From Rhizobium leguminosarum (GTDB lineage: Bacteria > Pseudomonadota > Alphaproteobacteria > Rhizobiales > Rhizobiaceae), in contig NZ_MZMU01000003.1 in the NCBI RefSeq assembly GCF_004123835.1, positions 1-64,000 of the forward strand: a stretch of 64,000 nt of DNA, read 5' to 3'. Numbering within the stretch: position 1 is the stretch's first letter; every line of letters starts with the position of its first letter. The notes beneath the pieces are model-generated. The model did not search any database. It was not told the origin of the DNA and saw only the letters and a list, made by a program, of their open reading frames with translations. Shown piece after piece: positions 35,779 to 45,800 of this stretch. Both the position numbers and the translations under genes were made by a program.

Positions 35779-35811
35779 GACAGAGCCGATGCGTCTGGAA
35801 CGAGGGTGTGG

Positions 35812-36975
35812 ATGACTACGAAGCTTAAAATCACCGATATCAAGCCCTATCCAGTATGGGTAGGAACACGCAACCAGATGCTGGTCAAGGTCGAGACCGA
35901 CGACGGCATCTTCGGATGGGGTGAGAGCGGCTTGAGCGGTCGCGAGAAGGCCGTGGCCGGCGCGATCGAGCACTATCGCGAGTTTCTCATCGGCCGCGAC
36001 CCGATGCAGATTGGTCGGATCTGGCAAGAAGCCTATCGTAGCCAATACTTCGAAGGCGGGCGGGTTCTGCAGGCGGCGATTTCCGCCATCGACATTGCCC
36101 TTCACGACATCAAGGGCAAGGCGCTGGGGGTGCCGGCCTACGAACTGTTGGGCGGCAAGCAGCGCGACCGCATTCCTACCTTCGCCTCGACCGGTGACGA
36201 GGCCGAGGGCGATGTTGCCATCGAGCGAGCCCGCGAACTACGCGCACAGGGGTGGCAGGCGATCCGCTTCTTTCCCATCGGGCAAAACAGCAAGGACATC
36301 TTTGAGCCGCGCGAATCGATCGGCGCTACCGCAAGCATGCTAAACAAGGCGCGCGAGGCGCTGGGCGGCGACGTCGTCCTCGGCATCGACTATCATCATC
36401 GGTTGTCGGTGGCAGAGGCGGCGAGCTTCTGCAACAAGCTCGGCCGTGGCGTGCTTGATTTCCTCGAGGAGCCAATACGAGACGAGACACCGGAGGCCTA
36501 CGAATCCCTGCGCACGATGACCGACATACCGTTCGCCATCGGCGAGGAATTTGCCAGCAAGTGGCAGTTCCTTCCCTACATCGAACGCGGCATCCATCAG
36601 TTCAATCGGCTCGATGTTTGCAATGTTGGCGGGCTCACTGAAGCGATGAAGGTGGCTGGCTGGAGCGAGGCGCATTATGTCGACCTGATGCCGCACAATC
36701 CCCTTGGCCCGGTCTGCACGGCCGCGACCATCCATCTTGCCGCCGCGGTGGCGAATTTCGCCTGGCTCGAAACCAGGGCGCCCGAAGCGAAGCTCGGCTT
36801 CGATAATTCCGATTTCTTCCCCGTGCAACCACGGCTCGACGGTCCCGACTATCCGGTCAGCGACCTGCCGGGGCTCGGCATCGAGGTCAACGAAGAGGCG
36901 GTCAAGACGGAGAGCTTTCGTTTCTGGGAAGCGCCTCACCTGAAGCGCCGCGACGGTTCTGTTACGAACTGGTAG
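35812..36975 (+). CDS. Enolase-superfamily protein D (galactonate-dehydratase-like)
   Basis: 387 residues from ATG 35812 (GAGG upstream). Metal ligands D193 (GIDYHHR), E219 (DFLEEP) and E245 (AIGEEF); H195 two residues after the first ligand and H295 in LMPHNPLGP form the base pair as in galactonate dehydratase, with D268 after. At the second-strand position where mandelate racemase carries a Lys-x-Lys motif the sequence is IRFFP, so chemistry should use the His pair. Transcribed with the importer, away from the other three dehydratase genes, it probably handles the imported compound first. Confidence 0.87.
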   Translation: MTTKLKITDIKPYPVWVGTRNQMLVKVETDDGIFGWGESGLSGREKAVAGAIEHYREFLIGRDPMQIGRIWQEAYRSQYFEGGRVLQAAISAIDIALHDIKGKALGVPAYELLGGKQRDRIPTFASTGDEAEGDVAIERARELRAQGWQAIRFFPIGQNSKDIFEPRESIGATASMLNKAREALGGDVVLGIDYHHRLSVAEAASFCNKLGRGVLDFLEEPIRDETPEAYESLRTMTDIPFAIGEEFASKWQFLPYIERGIHQFNRLDVCNVGGLTEAMKVAGWSEAHYVDLMPHNPLGPVCTAATIHLAAAVANFAWLETRAPEAKLGFDNSDFFPVQPRLDGPDYPVSDLPGLGIEVNEEAVKTESFRFWEAPHLKRRDGSVTNW

Positions 36976-36996
36976 TTTCATCCACCGGAGTCTAAA

Positions 36997-37746
36997 ATGA
37001 CGCATACTCCCGACATTACGCGACCGCCCAAAGAGCTGATCGACGCACTGAAGGAAATCGGCGCCGCGACGGTTGCCGGCACGCTTGGCCACATGGGCTT
37101 CCGCAATCCGCACATGGTCGGTCCCGTGCCGCAGAACCGCGGGAAGTCGATCGTCGGGCCGGCGCTGACGCTCCAGTTCATGCCGCAGCGGCCGGACCTC
37201 TTCACCGAGGGAGAATATGCCGATCCGGAGACGCAGTTGCACCGGCACGTGCTCTATCACGCGCAGGAGGGCGATGTGGTCGTGGTCGACGCGCGCGGCG
37301 ACATGAGCTCGGGCGTCTTTGGCGATATGATGTCGACGTATTTCAAAGGCAGAGGCGGCGCTGGCATCGTAATCGACGGGTGCATGCGCGATCGACCCAA
37401 TGTCGAGAAGCTAGATCTCCCCCTATGGCTACGTGGCTGGACTCCCAACTACCATGTGCAGACCAGCATCTATCCCAATGCCGTCAACGTTCCGATTGCC
37501 TGCGGCGGTGTCACGGTAATCCCCGGCGACATCATCGTCGCCGACGACGACGGGGTGGTGGTGCTTCCAGTCGCAATGGCCTCGAAGGTAATCGAAGAAT
37601 CGCAAAAGCATCACGATTGGGAGGAGTTCTCGCGAGCGAGGCTTATGGAGGGCGGGTCGTTGCAGCGCTACTATCCGCTGCATGACGATGCCCGCGGAGA
37701 GTACGAAGAGTGGCGCAAAGCAAACCGCCTGGAGAACCGAACTTAG
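36997..37746 (+). CDS. RraA-family protein, putative aldolase of the island
   Basis: 249 residues. The HMG/CHA-aldolase-type signature is present: GKSIVGPALT (about 48), GAGIVIDGCMRD (about 125; the Arg-Asp pair binds pyruvate enolate and metal) and VTVIPGDIIVADDDGVVVLP (about 172-191). Members are class-II pyruvate aldolases/oxaloacetate decarboxylases or, for RraA itself, RNase E inhibitors. A catabolic role fits here because dehydratases yield 2-keto-3-deoxy acids that need retro-aldol cleavage. It begins 21 bases after gene D and ends just before the broken ccdA gene. Confidence 0.83.
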   Translation: MTHTPDITRPPKELIDALKEIGAATVAGTLGHMGFRNPHMVGPVPQNRGKSIVGPALTLQFMPQRPDLFTEGEYADPETQLHRHVLYHAQEGDVVVVDARGDMSSGVFGDMMSTYFKGRGGAGIVIDGCMRDRPNVEKLDLPLWLRGWTPNYHVQTSIYPNAVNVPIACGGVTVIPGDIIVADDDGVVVLPVAMASKVIEESQKHHDWEEFSRARLMEGGSLQRYYPLHDDARGEYEEWRKANRLENRT

Positions 37747-37759
37747 CCTATGGATTACC

Positions 37760-37891
37760 CTAGGCGATGGACGTGAAAGCGCGCTTGCGCTCCGCCTTTA
37801 TGGCCTGTGCGATACCATCTTCCGCCGCCCGAGATATATTGATCTTGAGTTCGTGCGCCTGGGAGACGAGACCTTCATCAAGTTGAGCCAT
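37760..37891 (-). pseudogene. Truncated CcdA-family antitoxin gene
   Basis: 43 codons from ATG 37891 (AAGGAGATCGTT upstream) read LDEGLVSQAHELKINISRAA then EDGIAQAIKAERKR, the ribbon-helix-helix DNA-binding half of CcdA-type antitoxins. Full antitoxins run to about 75-85 residues with a toxin-binding tail; here the frame changes to AFTSIA and stops 13 bases from the RraA gene. No ccdB toxin gene follows. The break coincides with the right edge of the catabolic island, consistent with insertion or deletion cutting the operon. Confidence 0.72.
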
Positions 37892-37904
37892 AACGATCTC
37901 CTTG

Positions 37905-37935
37905 ATCTTATGCGCAGATCATATGCGCATAAGAT
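37905..37935 (-). promoter_or_regulatory. Operator-like palindrome of the broken antitoxin gene
   Basis: ATCTTATGCGCA (37905-37916) is a perfect 12-bp inverted repeat of TGCGCATAAGAT (37924-37935) with a 7-bp spacer. It sits 14 bp upstream of the antitoxin start, where toxin-antitoxin operons are autoregulated. It also lies just after the lepA gene. Confidence 0.65.
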
Positions 37936-37949
37936 GCTGTTGAGAGGCG

Positions 37950-39782
<1,833 letters not shown>

Positions 39783-39858
39783 ATAGCAGCGCCGCCCCCT
39801 GCCGCAAAGCGGTAATTATCCCGCTGTTTACGCTATTTCGTCCTGTGTCGGACGCGTA

Positions 39859-40560
39859 TCAGACCGGCCACGTCTCCAGCCGCCAGGCCGAATCCCAGAA
39901 CATCCATTCATATTGCGAGGCGCGCACGAAGACATCGGTCATCTGAGCCCGCTCCACCGGTGACGCGGCGCGGGCGGCGATGTCGGTCAGCGCGATCACC
40001 TCGCGGGCACCGGCGGCAAATTGCGGATCGCCATAGGTGTTGATCCAGGCCTGGAAGGCATTGCCCTCGATTGCCGGCCGGTTCTTGATCGCTTCGCCGA
40101 CGTGCCAGTAGATCCAGAAGCAGGGAAGGATGGAGGACAGCGCCACCGCGTAGGAGCTGTGATAGGCGGTGGCGAGCAGGAAGTTCGTATAGGCAAAGCC
40201 GGCAGGCGAGGGTTCGGCGGATGCGACATCCGCAGACGTGATGCCGAACTGGGTGAGGAAGCCGGCATGCAGGCCCTGCTCGACGGTGATCGCCTTCTGC
40301 GCCGAGCCGAGGAAGCGCAGGACCTGCGCATTGTCGGGCGCCTTGGCCGCGACGATCGCCAGGCATCGTGCATAATGCTTGAGGTAGAGCGCATCCTGCA
40401 GGATGTAATGCCGGAAAACCTCGGGCGGCAGCGTGCCGTCCGAAAGGCGCTGCAGCAGCGGCAAGGCCTCGATTTCAGCCATGATCGGCGCGATCCTGTC
40501 CCAGGCGGCTGCCGTGAAGCTTTCCGTCAGTTCCGTGCTCTGCGTGCTTGCGTCCATCAC
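39859..40560 (-). CDS. TenA-family protein (thiaminase II / aminopyrimidine hydrolase)
   Basis: 233 residues. The all-helical TenA fold is recognisable from FRHYILQDALYLKHYARCL and the catalytic Cys in ILPCFWIYWHVG (C147); a C-terminal Glu (EWMFWD) completes the site. TenA hydrolyses aminomethylpyrimidines in thiamin salvage. No thiamin riboswitch was seen upstream and no thi genes are adjacent. It is divergent from the XRE-cupin regulator. Confidence 0.88.
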   Translation of the reverse strand: MMDASTQSTELTESFTAAAWDRIAPIMAEIEALPLLQRLSDGTLPPEVFRHYILQDALYLKHYARCLAIVAAKAPDNAQVLRFLGSAQKAITVEQGLHAGFLTQFGITSADVASAEPSPAGFAYTNFLLATAYHSSYAVALSSILPCFWIYWHVGEAIKNRPAIEGNAFQAWINTYGDPQFAAGAREVIALTDIAARAASPVERAQMTDVFVRASQYEWMFWDSAWRLETWPV

Positions 40561-40695
40561 TCTCTCCTCGGATTACGCCGCCATATATGGACGGAGCAGC
40601 GGCGAAAGCAAGGCGCGTTTGGCCGCTTTTCGTCGGCACTTGATTCCATCATCGGATAATGTATTTCTCTTATAGTGGAATCGGTAGACGGAAAA

Positions 40696-41262
40696 ATGGA
40701 ACCGGAACTCGAAGAGGCGATCGGCATCCGCATCCGCACGCTGCGGCAGGAAAAGGCTCTGACGCTCGATGATCTTGCTGCGGCCTCCGGCGTCAGCCGG
40801 GCGATGATCTCGCGCATCGAGCGGGCGGAGGCGAGCCCGACCGCCTCGCTGCTGGCAAGGATCTGCGCTGCGCTCGGCCTGTCGCTGTCGGCCTTCTTCG
40901 CGGAAGAGGGGCAGGCATCGCCGCTCGCCCGCCGGCAGGAACAGCAGGTCTGGCGCGATCCGGAGACCGGTTATATCAGACGGTCTGTTTCACCCCCGGG
41001 CACGGCTTCCGATGTCGATATCGTCGAGGTCGAATCCCCGGCCGGCGCCCGTGTCAGCTTTCCCCCACATGCGAGCGCCCATGGCATGACGCAGCATATC
41101 TGGCTGTTCGACGGCGAACTGGAGATGACGGCGGCTGAGATCGTCTACCGGCTGCGCCCGGGCGATTGCCTGTTCATGCCGGTCGGCGAGGGCCATGTCT
41201 TCCACAACCCCGGCAACGCTCCGGCGCGTTATTGCGTCGTGCTCGATCGCGGCAGCCGATAA
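40696..41262 (+). CDS. XRE-family regulator with cupin domain
   Basis: 188 residues from ATG 40696; a GTG at 40675 lacks a ribosome site. An N-terminal helix-turn-helix (about 10-65, LTLDDLAAASGVSRAMISRI) is joined to a C-terminal cupin (about 110-185) with HIWLFDGELEM and RLRPGDCLFMPVGEGHVFHN. Such proteins sense small ligands and regulate neighbouring genes; the GNAT gene 24 bases downstream is the obvious candidate, and the divergent tenA-like gene another. Confidence 0.88.
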   Translation: MEPELEEAIGIRIRTLRQEKALTLDDLAAASGVSRAMISRIERAEASPTASLLARICAALGLSLSAFFAEEGQASPLARRQEQQVWRDPETGYIRRSVSPPGTASDVDIVEVESPAGARVSFPPHASAHGMTQHIWLFDGELEMTAAEIVYRLRPGDCLFMPVGEGHVFHNPGNAPARYCVVLDRGSR

Positions 41263-41286
41263 CAGCTTTCATTTCAGGAGAACAGC

Positions 41287-41805
41287 ATGCCTGCTATTCG
41301 TACCCTTTCCGCCGAGGAGGCCCGCGCCGCCATTCCCGCCCTTTCGCAAGTGCTTGTCGATTGCGTCGCGGGCGGTGCCTCCGTCGGCTTCATGCAGCCC
41401 TATGGGCCCGAGGATGCCGAGTCCTATTGGCGCGATGTCGCCGATGCCGTTGCCACCGGCGGCAACTTGCTGTTGGTCGCTGAACTCGACGGCAGGATCG
41501 TCGGCACGGTGCAGGTGGGTGCGGCGCAGATGCCGAACCAGCCGCATCGCGGCGATCTGAAGAAGCTGCTGGTGCACCGCTCCGCCCGCGGCAAGGGGCT
41601 CGCCCGGCTGCTGATGGATGCCGCCGAGCGCGAGGCGGCAAGCCGCGGCAAGTCCCTGCTCGTGCTTGACACGGCAACCGGCAGCGATGCCGAGGCGATC
41701 TATCTGCGCCTGGGCTGGCAGCGCGTCGGCGTCATCCCCGATTATGCGCTGTGGCCGGAAGGCGGTTTCTGCGCCACCACCCTGTTCTACAAACGGCTCG
41801 CCTGA
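41287..41805 (+). CDS. GNAT-family N-acetyltransferase
   Basis: 172 residues; CAGGAGAACAGC precedes ATG. The acetyl-CoA motif A appears as KLLVHRSARGKGLARLLMDAA. The C-terminal YLRLGWQRVGVIPDYALWP is like tabtoxin-resistance/GNAT proteins that acetylate small amines. Probably co-transcribed with the XRE-cupin regulator. Confidence 0.87.
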   Translation: MPAIRTLSAEEARAAIPALSQVLVDCVAGGASVGFMQPYGPEDAESYWRDVADAVATGGNLLLVAELDGRIVGTVQVGAAQMPNQPHRGDLKKLLVHRSARGKGLARLLMDAAEREAASRGKSLLVLDTATGSDAEAIYLRLGWQRVGVIPDYALWPEGGFCATTLFYKRLA

Positions 41806-41820
41806 TTGCGCCGGCCCCGC

Positions 41821-42432
41821 TCATGCCGGCCTGGCGAAGACCGGAAGCGCGCCGCCAAGCGTCGCGCCCGCCGTCCATTGCGCCGCATTCCAGCCGAATT
41901 GCCGCGCCGCTTCGATATTCACCGCCATATCGTCGATGAAGGCGATCTCGCCGGGCAGCACGCCGGCCCGCTCGGTTGCCAGCCGGAAGAAATCGGGAGA
42001 AGGCTTGCTGTGCCCGAGTGCGGCAGAATAGATGATGTCGTCGAAATGCGCGTTAAGGCCGATCTGCTCCATCAGGTAGTGTGCCCGCCTATGCTCCTGG
42101 TTGGTCGCCAGCAAGAGAGTCATGCCGCTTTGCCTGAGAGCAGCGAGCTCTTCCAGCAGATCGAGATCGAGGCGGGAATCGTTTTCGAACCAGTAATCGA
42201 TCAGTGTTTCGGCGCTGAGGTGAGGCGCGATCTTTGCGAGAACGCCGGCGAGCTTCGGCTCCAGCGCCTCGCGGCCGATGATGATATCGCGCCAGTGAGT
42301 TTGGAAGAATTCCTGCTGCAGCAGGTCGACACGCAGGCCGAGATCGCGCTCCAGATAGGTGAAGAGAGGCAGGCCGTCCACCGGGCGACCATGAATGAGC
42401 ACGCCGTCGACATCGACCATCAGCACTTTCAT
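41821..42432 (-). CDS. HAD-superfamily hydrolase
   Basis: 203 residues. Motif I is MVDVDGVLIHG (nucleophile and acid/base Asp), motif II LLLATNQ, the Lys occurs in GHSKPSPDFF, and motif IV is IAFIDDMAVNIEA. The helical cap lies at residues about 20-90. It is probably a small-molecule phosphatase in the cytoplasm; substrate unknown. Convergent with the GNAT gene, divergent from the amidohydrolase gene. Confidence 0.87.
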   Translation of the reverse strand: MKVLMVDVDGVLIHGRPVDGLPLFTYLERDLGLRVDLLQQEFFQTHWRDIIIGREALEPKLAGVLAKIAPHLSAETLIDYWFENDSRLDLDLLEELAALRQSGMTLLLATNQEHRRAHYLMEQIGLNAHFDDIIYSAALGHSKPSPDFFRLATERAGVLPGEIAFIDDMAVNIEAARQFGWNAAQWTAGATLGGALPVFARPA

Positions 42433-42565
42433 GCGGGAAATTTCCTCGTTCTCAAAACACCGGCGAAGGTGGCGTCGTTATTCCAGACGATCAAGGGCCC
42501 GCGCCGCTTTTTTGTCAGGGCCGAGCCGTGTAAATCTCCATTGTCAATCAAGGGCAGGATTTGAA

Positions 42566-43591
42566 ATGCGCGTCATCTATTCCGAAGATCACAAGCTGCG
42601 CGATGCCAGGACCGAGCTGCACGCCGGCCAACTGGTGACGCCCTTCGAGGCGCCGTTCCGTGCCGAATGGATCCTCGCGGCGGTCAAGGAGGCGGGTTTT
42701 ACCGATGTCGTGGCGCCTGATGCGCACGGGTTGGAAACGGCTCGAAAAGTGCATGATCCCGCCTATCTGGATTTCCTCGCCACCGTCTGGGACCGCTGGG
42801 TGGCGGCCGGTTTCACCGGCGAGGCGATCGCCAATTCCTTCGCCGTTCGCCGCACCAGCCAGCGCGTGCCCGAAAATATCGTCGGCGCGATCGGCCACTA
42901 TGCCAATGCCGCCGATACCTCGATCACCAAGGGGTCCTACGAGGCGGCGGTCGCTTCCATGCGCTGTGCCGTCACCGGCGCCGACTGGCTGGCAGCAGGC
43001 AATCGTTTCGCCTTCGCGCTCTGCCGCCCGCCCGGCCACCATGCCGGCATCGATCTCTTCGGCGGCTATTGCTTCATCAACAATTCAGGTGTCGCCGCGC
43101 AGCGGCTGCTCGACCATGGTGCGAGCAAAGTCGCGGTGCTGGATGTCGACTTCCACCATGGCAATGGCACGCAGGATCTCTTCTATCACTGCGGCGATGT
43201 CTTCACCGCCTCGCTGCACGGCGATCCCATGCATGCCTTTCCCTATTTCCTCGGCCATGCCGACGAGAAAGGCGAGGGAGAGGGCGAAGGTAGCAACCGC
43301 AACTATCCGATGCCGCCGGGCACGCCTTGGCATGTCTGGTCTTCGGCCCTTGCCGATGCGCTCGCCCGCATCAAGACCTTCGGCGCCGAGGCGATCGTCG
43401 TGGCACTCGGCGTCGATACCTTCGAGCGCGACCCGATCTCCTTCTTCAGCCTCACCTCCGACGATTTCACCCGCATGGGCGCGATGATCGCTTCCGTCGG
43501 CCTACCGGTGCTCGCCTGCATGGAGGGCGGCTACGGCGTGCCGGAGATCGGCCTCAACGTCGCCAATGTCCTCAAGGGTCTGGAAGCCTGA
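42566..43591 (+). CDS. Histone-deacetylase-like acetylpolyamine amidohydrolase
   Basis: 341 residues, equal in length to characterised bacterial acetylpolyamine amidohydrolase. The active site is complete: CRPPGHHAG (His pair), VLDVDFHHGNGTQD (Zn-binding Asp and His) and the third Zn ligand Asp in LGVDTFERDP; the Tyr-containing loop is EGGYGVPEIG. It removes acetyl groups from acetylated polyamines such as acetylputrescine or acetylspermidine. The GNAT and HAD genes next door are not evidently part of the same route. Confidence 0.9.
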   Translation: MRVIYSEDHKLRDARTELHAGQLVTPFEAPFRAEWILAAVKEAGFTDVVAPDAHGLETARKVHDPAYLDFLATVWDRWVAAGFTGEAIANSFAVRRTSQRVPENIVGAIGHYANAADTSITKGSYEAAVASMRCAVTGADWLAAGNRFAFALCRPPGHHAGIDLFGGYCFINNSGVAAQRLLDHGASKVAVLDVDFHHGNGTQDLFYHCGDVFTASLHGDPMHAFPYFLGHADEKGEGEGEGSNRNYPMPPGTPWHVWSSALADALARIKTFGAEAIVVALGVDTFERDPISFFSLTSDDFTRMGAMIASVGLPVLACMEGGYGVPEIGLNVANVLKGLEA

Positions 43592-43600
43592 TCACTGCCG

Positions 43601-44176
43601 ATGACCGACGAGACCGTTCCATCCGACATTCCGACATCCCGCATGCTGAGCTGGGCGCGCAACTCCACCGTCTATCGCCTGGAGCGGCGGATGATGACGG
43701 AAAAGCAGCTGTTTGACGCCATCACCCGCAAGGCGAAGGAGAAATTCGAGGGGATCAGCGCGGCACAACTCAAGGCCGTTGCCGATTTCGCCGTCAAATT
43801 TGCCTATGACAACAAGGTGCTCGACGATCACGCCTATGCCGAGATCAGCACGCGCTCTGCCGTGCGCGGCGGTAAATCGAAGCGCGCGATCGCCCAGAAG
43901 CTTGCTGCCAAGGGCGTCTCCAGCGACAAGGTCGAAGTGGCACTTGAGGAGGCTGACGATCTCTATGCCGCAGCGATTTTTGCCCGCAAGCGCGCTTTCG
44001 GTCCCTTCCGCCGGGTCGAGTTCGACGAAAAGCGAAAGGCGAAAGAGCTTTCGGCTTTTGCCCGCAACGGCTTCAGCTTCGACATCGGCAGGAAGGTCTT
44101 CGAAATGAGCTTCGAAGACGCTGAAGAGGTCATCTTCGCCGGCCGATCTTTGGCGCCTCAGCATCAGCGCTCTTGA
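43601..44176 (+). CDS. recX: RecX-family regulatory protein
   Basis: 191 residues. The RecX helical repeats are visible: RLERRMMTEKQLFDAITRKA, then DNKVLDDHAYAEISTRSA with RGGKSKRAIAQKLAAKGV, and a C-terminal KRAFGPFRR. RecX caps RecA filaments. In many bacteria it follows recA; here it stands alone 9 bases after the amidohydrolase gene, as is usual in alphaproteobacteria. Confidence 0.82.
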   Translation: MTDETVPSDIPTSRMLSWARNSTVYRLERRMMTEKQLFDAITRKAKEKFEGISAAQLKAVADFAVKFAYDNKVLDDHAYAEISTRSAVRGGKSKRAIAQKLAAKGVSSDKVEVALEEADDLYAAAIFARKRAFGPFRRVEFDEKRKAKELSAFARNGFSFDIGRKVFEMSFEDAEEVIFAGRSLAPQHQRS

Positions 44177-44248
44177 TCCCGGCATGAAAAGTTTGAATTT
44201 GGTTCTCACCCGTCTTCGGCCTAAAACCGCGCCAGGATCGGGGGCCAC

Positions 44249-45160
44249 ATGGACATCAAGAATATCGAGACGGGGACGGACGGCGCAGCCTTGATCGCGC
44301 AGCCGGGCGTATCGCCGACTTCGGGCGGCTTGGCGGCCGGTGTCGCCATGTGCCTGATGTCGATGTCGTCGATCCAGTTCGGCGCGGCACTGTCTTCGTC
44401 AGCCATTGCCACCTATGGCGTTGCCGGCGCCACGTGGCTGCGGCTTGCTTTCGCGGCGATCATCCTTGCCGCCGTCGTCAGGCCTTCGGTGCTGCGCTAT
44501 AACGGCGCCCAATGGCGGGCGACGTTGCTGCTCGGCACGACGACGGCTGCCATGACACTGTGCTTCTTCGCGGCGATCCAGCGGCTGCCGCTCGGCTTGG
44601 CGATCGCCATCGACTTCCTCGGGCCGCTCTCGGTCGCCGTCTTCGGCTATGGCCTGAGCTGGCGGCTTACCTGGCCGTTGATCGCTGCGGCCGGCATTCT
44701 CTTCCTCGCCCATGACGGCGAAGGCTGGGTCGGCAATTCTTCAGGCGTCCTCTTCGCCCTCGGCTCGGCTGTGGGATGGGCGGTCTATATCCTGCTGACG
44801 AAGAAGGTCGGCGCTGCCTTCAAGGGGCTGGAAGGTCTCTCGATGTCGCTGATCGTTGCCGGCCTCGTCGCGACACCCTTCGGTCTGGCCGAGACAGGGG
44901 GCGCCTTCACGGTGGAGGGACTGGCGGAGGTTCTCGGCCTTGCCATCCTCGTGCCGCTTTTGCCCTATGCGCTGGAGATGGTGGCGCTGCGGCGCATGCC
45001 GTCGGCATCCTTCGGCATCCTGATGAGCCTCGAACCGGCGCTCGGTGCTCTCGCCGGTTTTCTGATCCTCGCCCAGCCGATGACCGCGCTGCAGATGCTG
45101 GGTACGGCGCTCGTGGTGGCGGCCAGCGCCGGCGCCACCGCCTCGGCGGAAAGGGCCTGA
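44249..45160 (+). CDS. EamA/RhtA-type exporter
   Basis: 303 residues with ten predicted helices in two EamA repeats (about 20-150 and 165-295). The segment LAIAIDFLGPLSVAVFG and the C-terminal LMSLEPALGALAGFLILAQ fit the RhtA subgroup, which exports threonine or homoserine. Substrate is inferred only from family resemblance. The stop is 2 bases from the convergent haemoglobin gene. Confidence 0.87.
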   Translation: MDIKNIETGTDGAALIAQPGVSPTSGGLAAGVAMCLMSMSSIQFGAALSSSAIATYGVAGATWLRLAFAAIILAAVVRPSVLRYNGAQWRATLLLGTTTAAMTLCFFAAIQRLPLGLAIAIDFLGPLSVAVFGYGLSWRLTWPLIAAAGILFLAHDGEGWVGNSSGVLFALGSAVGWAVYILLTKKVGAAFKGLEGLSMSLIVAGLVATPFGLAETGGAFTVEGLAEVLGLAILVPLLPYALEMVALRRMPSASFGILMSLEPALGALAGFLILAQPMTALQMLGTALVVAASAGATASAERA

Positions 45161-45162
45161 GA

Positions 45163-45630
45163 TCAGGCGGGTTTGCGCGCGGGATCGTCGAGCGCCGGAT
45201 TGTAGAACAGCGACAGCGTCAGGCTCTTGGCGATCCGTTCCGCCGTCGCCATGAACCAGGCCTTGGCCTCCGGCGACGGGGCGATATCGTCGAGCGTCGC
45301 GGCAAAAAGCGACAGCCACTTCGGAAAGAGATCGGGCGTCAGATTCTGGACACTCGTATGCGCCTGCACCGGCTTGCCGCCATAGGCGCCGCTGCGGAAG
45401 GCGACGGCCGACCAGAAGCTCTTCATCTTCGCCATATGCTCCGGCCAGCGGCCGGATAGTTTCGCGTCAAACACCGGGCCGAGATCGGGATGCGTTAGCA
45501 CGCGCCCGTAAAAGGTCTCGACCAGCCTGTCGATGAAGGCCTCGTCGACGCCCATCGCCTGCATTTCGGCCTCCGCCCTTTCGCGGATCGCCGCGACATG
45601 GGCGGGGCGGCCCTGAATGTCATTGTCCAT
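45163..45630 (-). CDS. Group III truncated haemoglobin
   Basis: 155 residues from MDNDIQG at 45630. The group III pattern is visible: FYGRVLTHPDLGPVF near the B helix, HMAKMKSFWSAVAF in the E helix and the proximal His segment AHTSVQNLTPDLFPKWLSLF. These haem proteins bind oxygen or NO; the physiological role is unknown. It is divergent from mbfA with a 170-bp shared region that contains the Irr box, so haem- or iron-dependent control of both is possible. Confidence 0.87.
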   Translation of the reverse strand: MDNDIQGRPAHVAAIRERAEAEMQAMGVDEAFIDRLVETFYGRVLTHPDLGPVFDAKLSGRWPEHMAKMKSFWSAVAFRSGAYGGKPVQAHTSVQNLTPDLFPKWLSLFAATLDDIAPSPEAKAWFMATAERIAKSLTLSLFYNPALDDPARKPA

Positions 45631-45769
45631 TCCAAAACCCCGGCGCCGCGTGATGCGGCAGCCTCCATATAGGTGTTTATGGCGGCGAGCCAAAGTCACC
45701 CGTGTTGCTTGCGGCAATCTGTCAGCTTGCCTCCCCATTCACTTGACCGTCACTGCCAGCTTCTTTAGA

Positions 45770-45786
45770 TTTAGAATAATTCTAAA
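45770..45786. promoter_or_regulatory. Irr-type iron control element (ICE)
   Basis: TTTAGAATAATTCTAAA is a perfect 17-bp dyad and matches the known rhizobial/Agrobacterium Irr box pattern (TTTAGAA-spacer-TTCTAAA). It ends 14 bases before the mbfA start, a position where Irr would repress under low iron. Confidence 0.8.
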
Positions 45787-45800
45787 ATTTGGAGAAAGTC

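Noticed and set aside
36997..37746. RraA-type gene as the RNase E inhibitor rraA
   Set aside because: Its place in the sugar-acid operon and its length (249 rather than about 160 residues) favour a metabolic aldolase-type member.
40561..40695. Thiamin riboswitch before the TenA-like gene
   Set aside because: The 135-bp interval contains no recognisable conserved thiamin-box sequence and is too short to also hold the divergent promoter comfortably.
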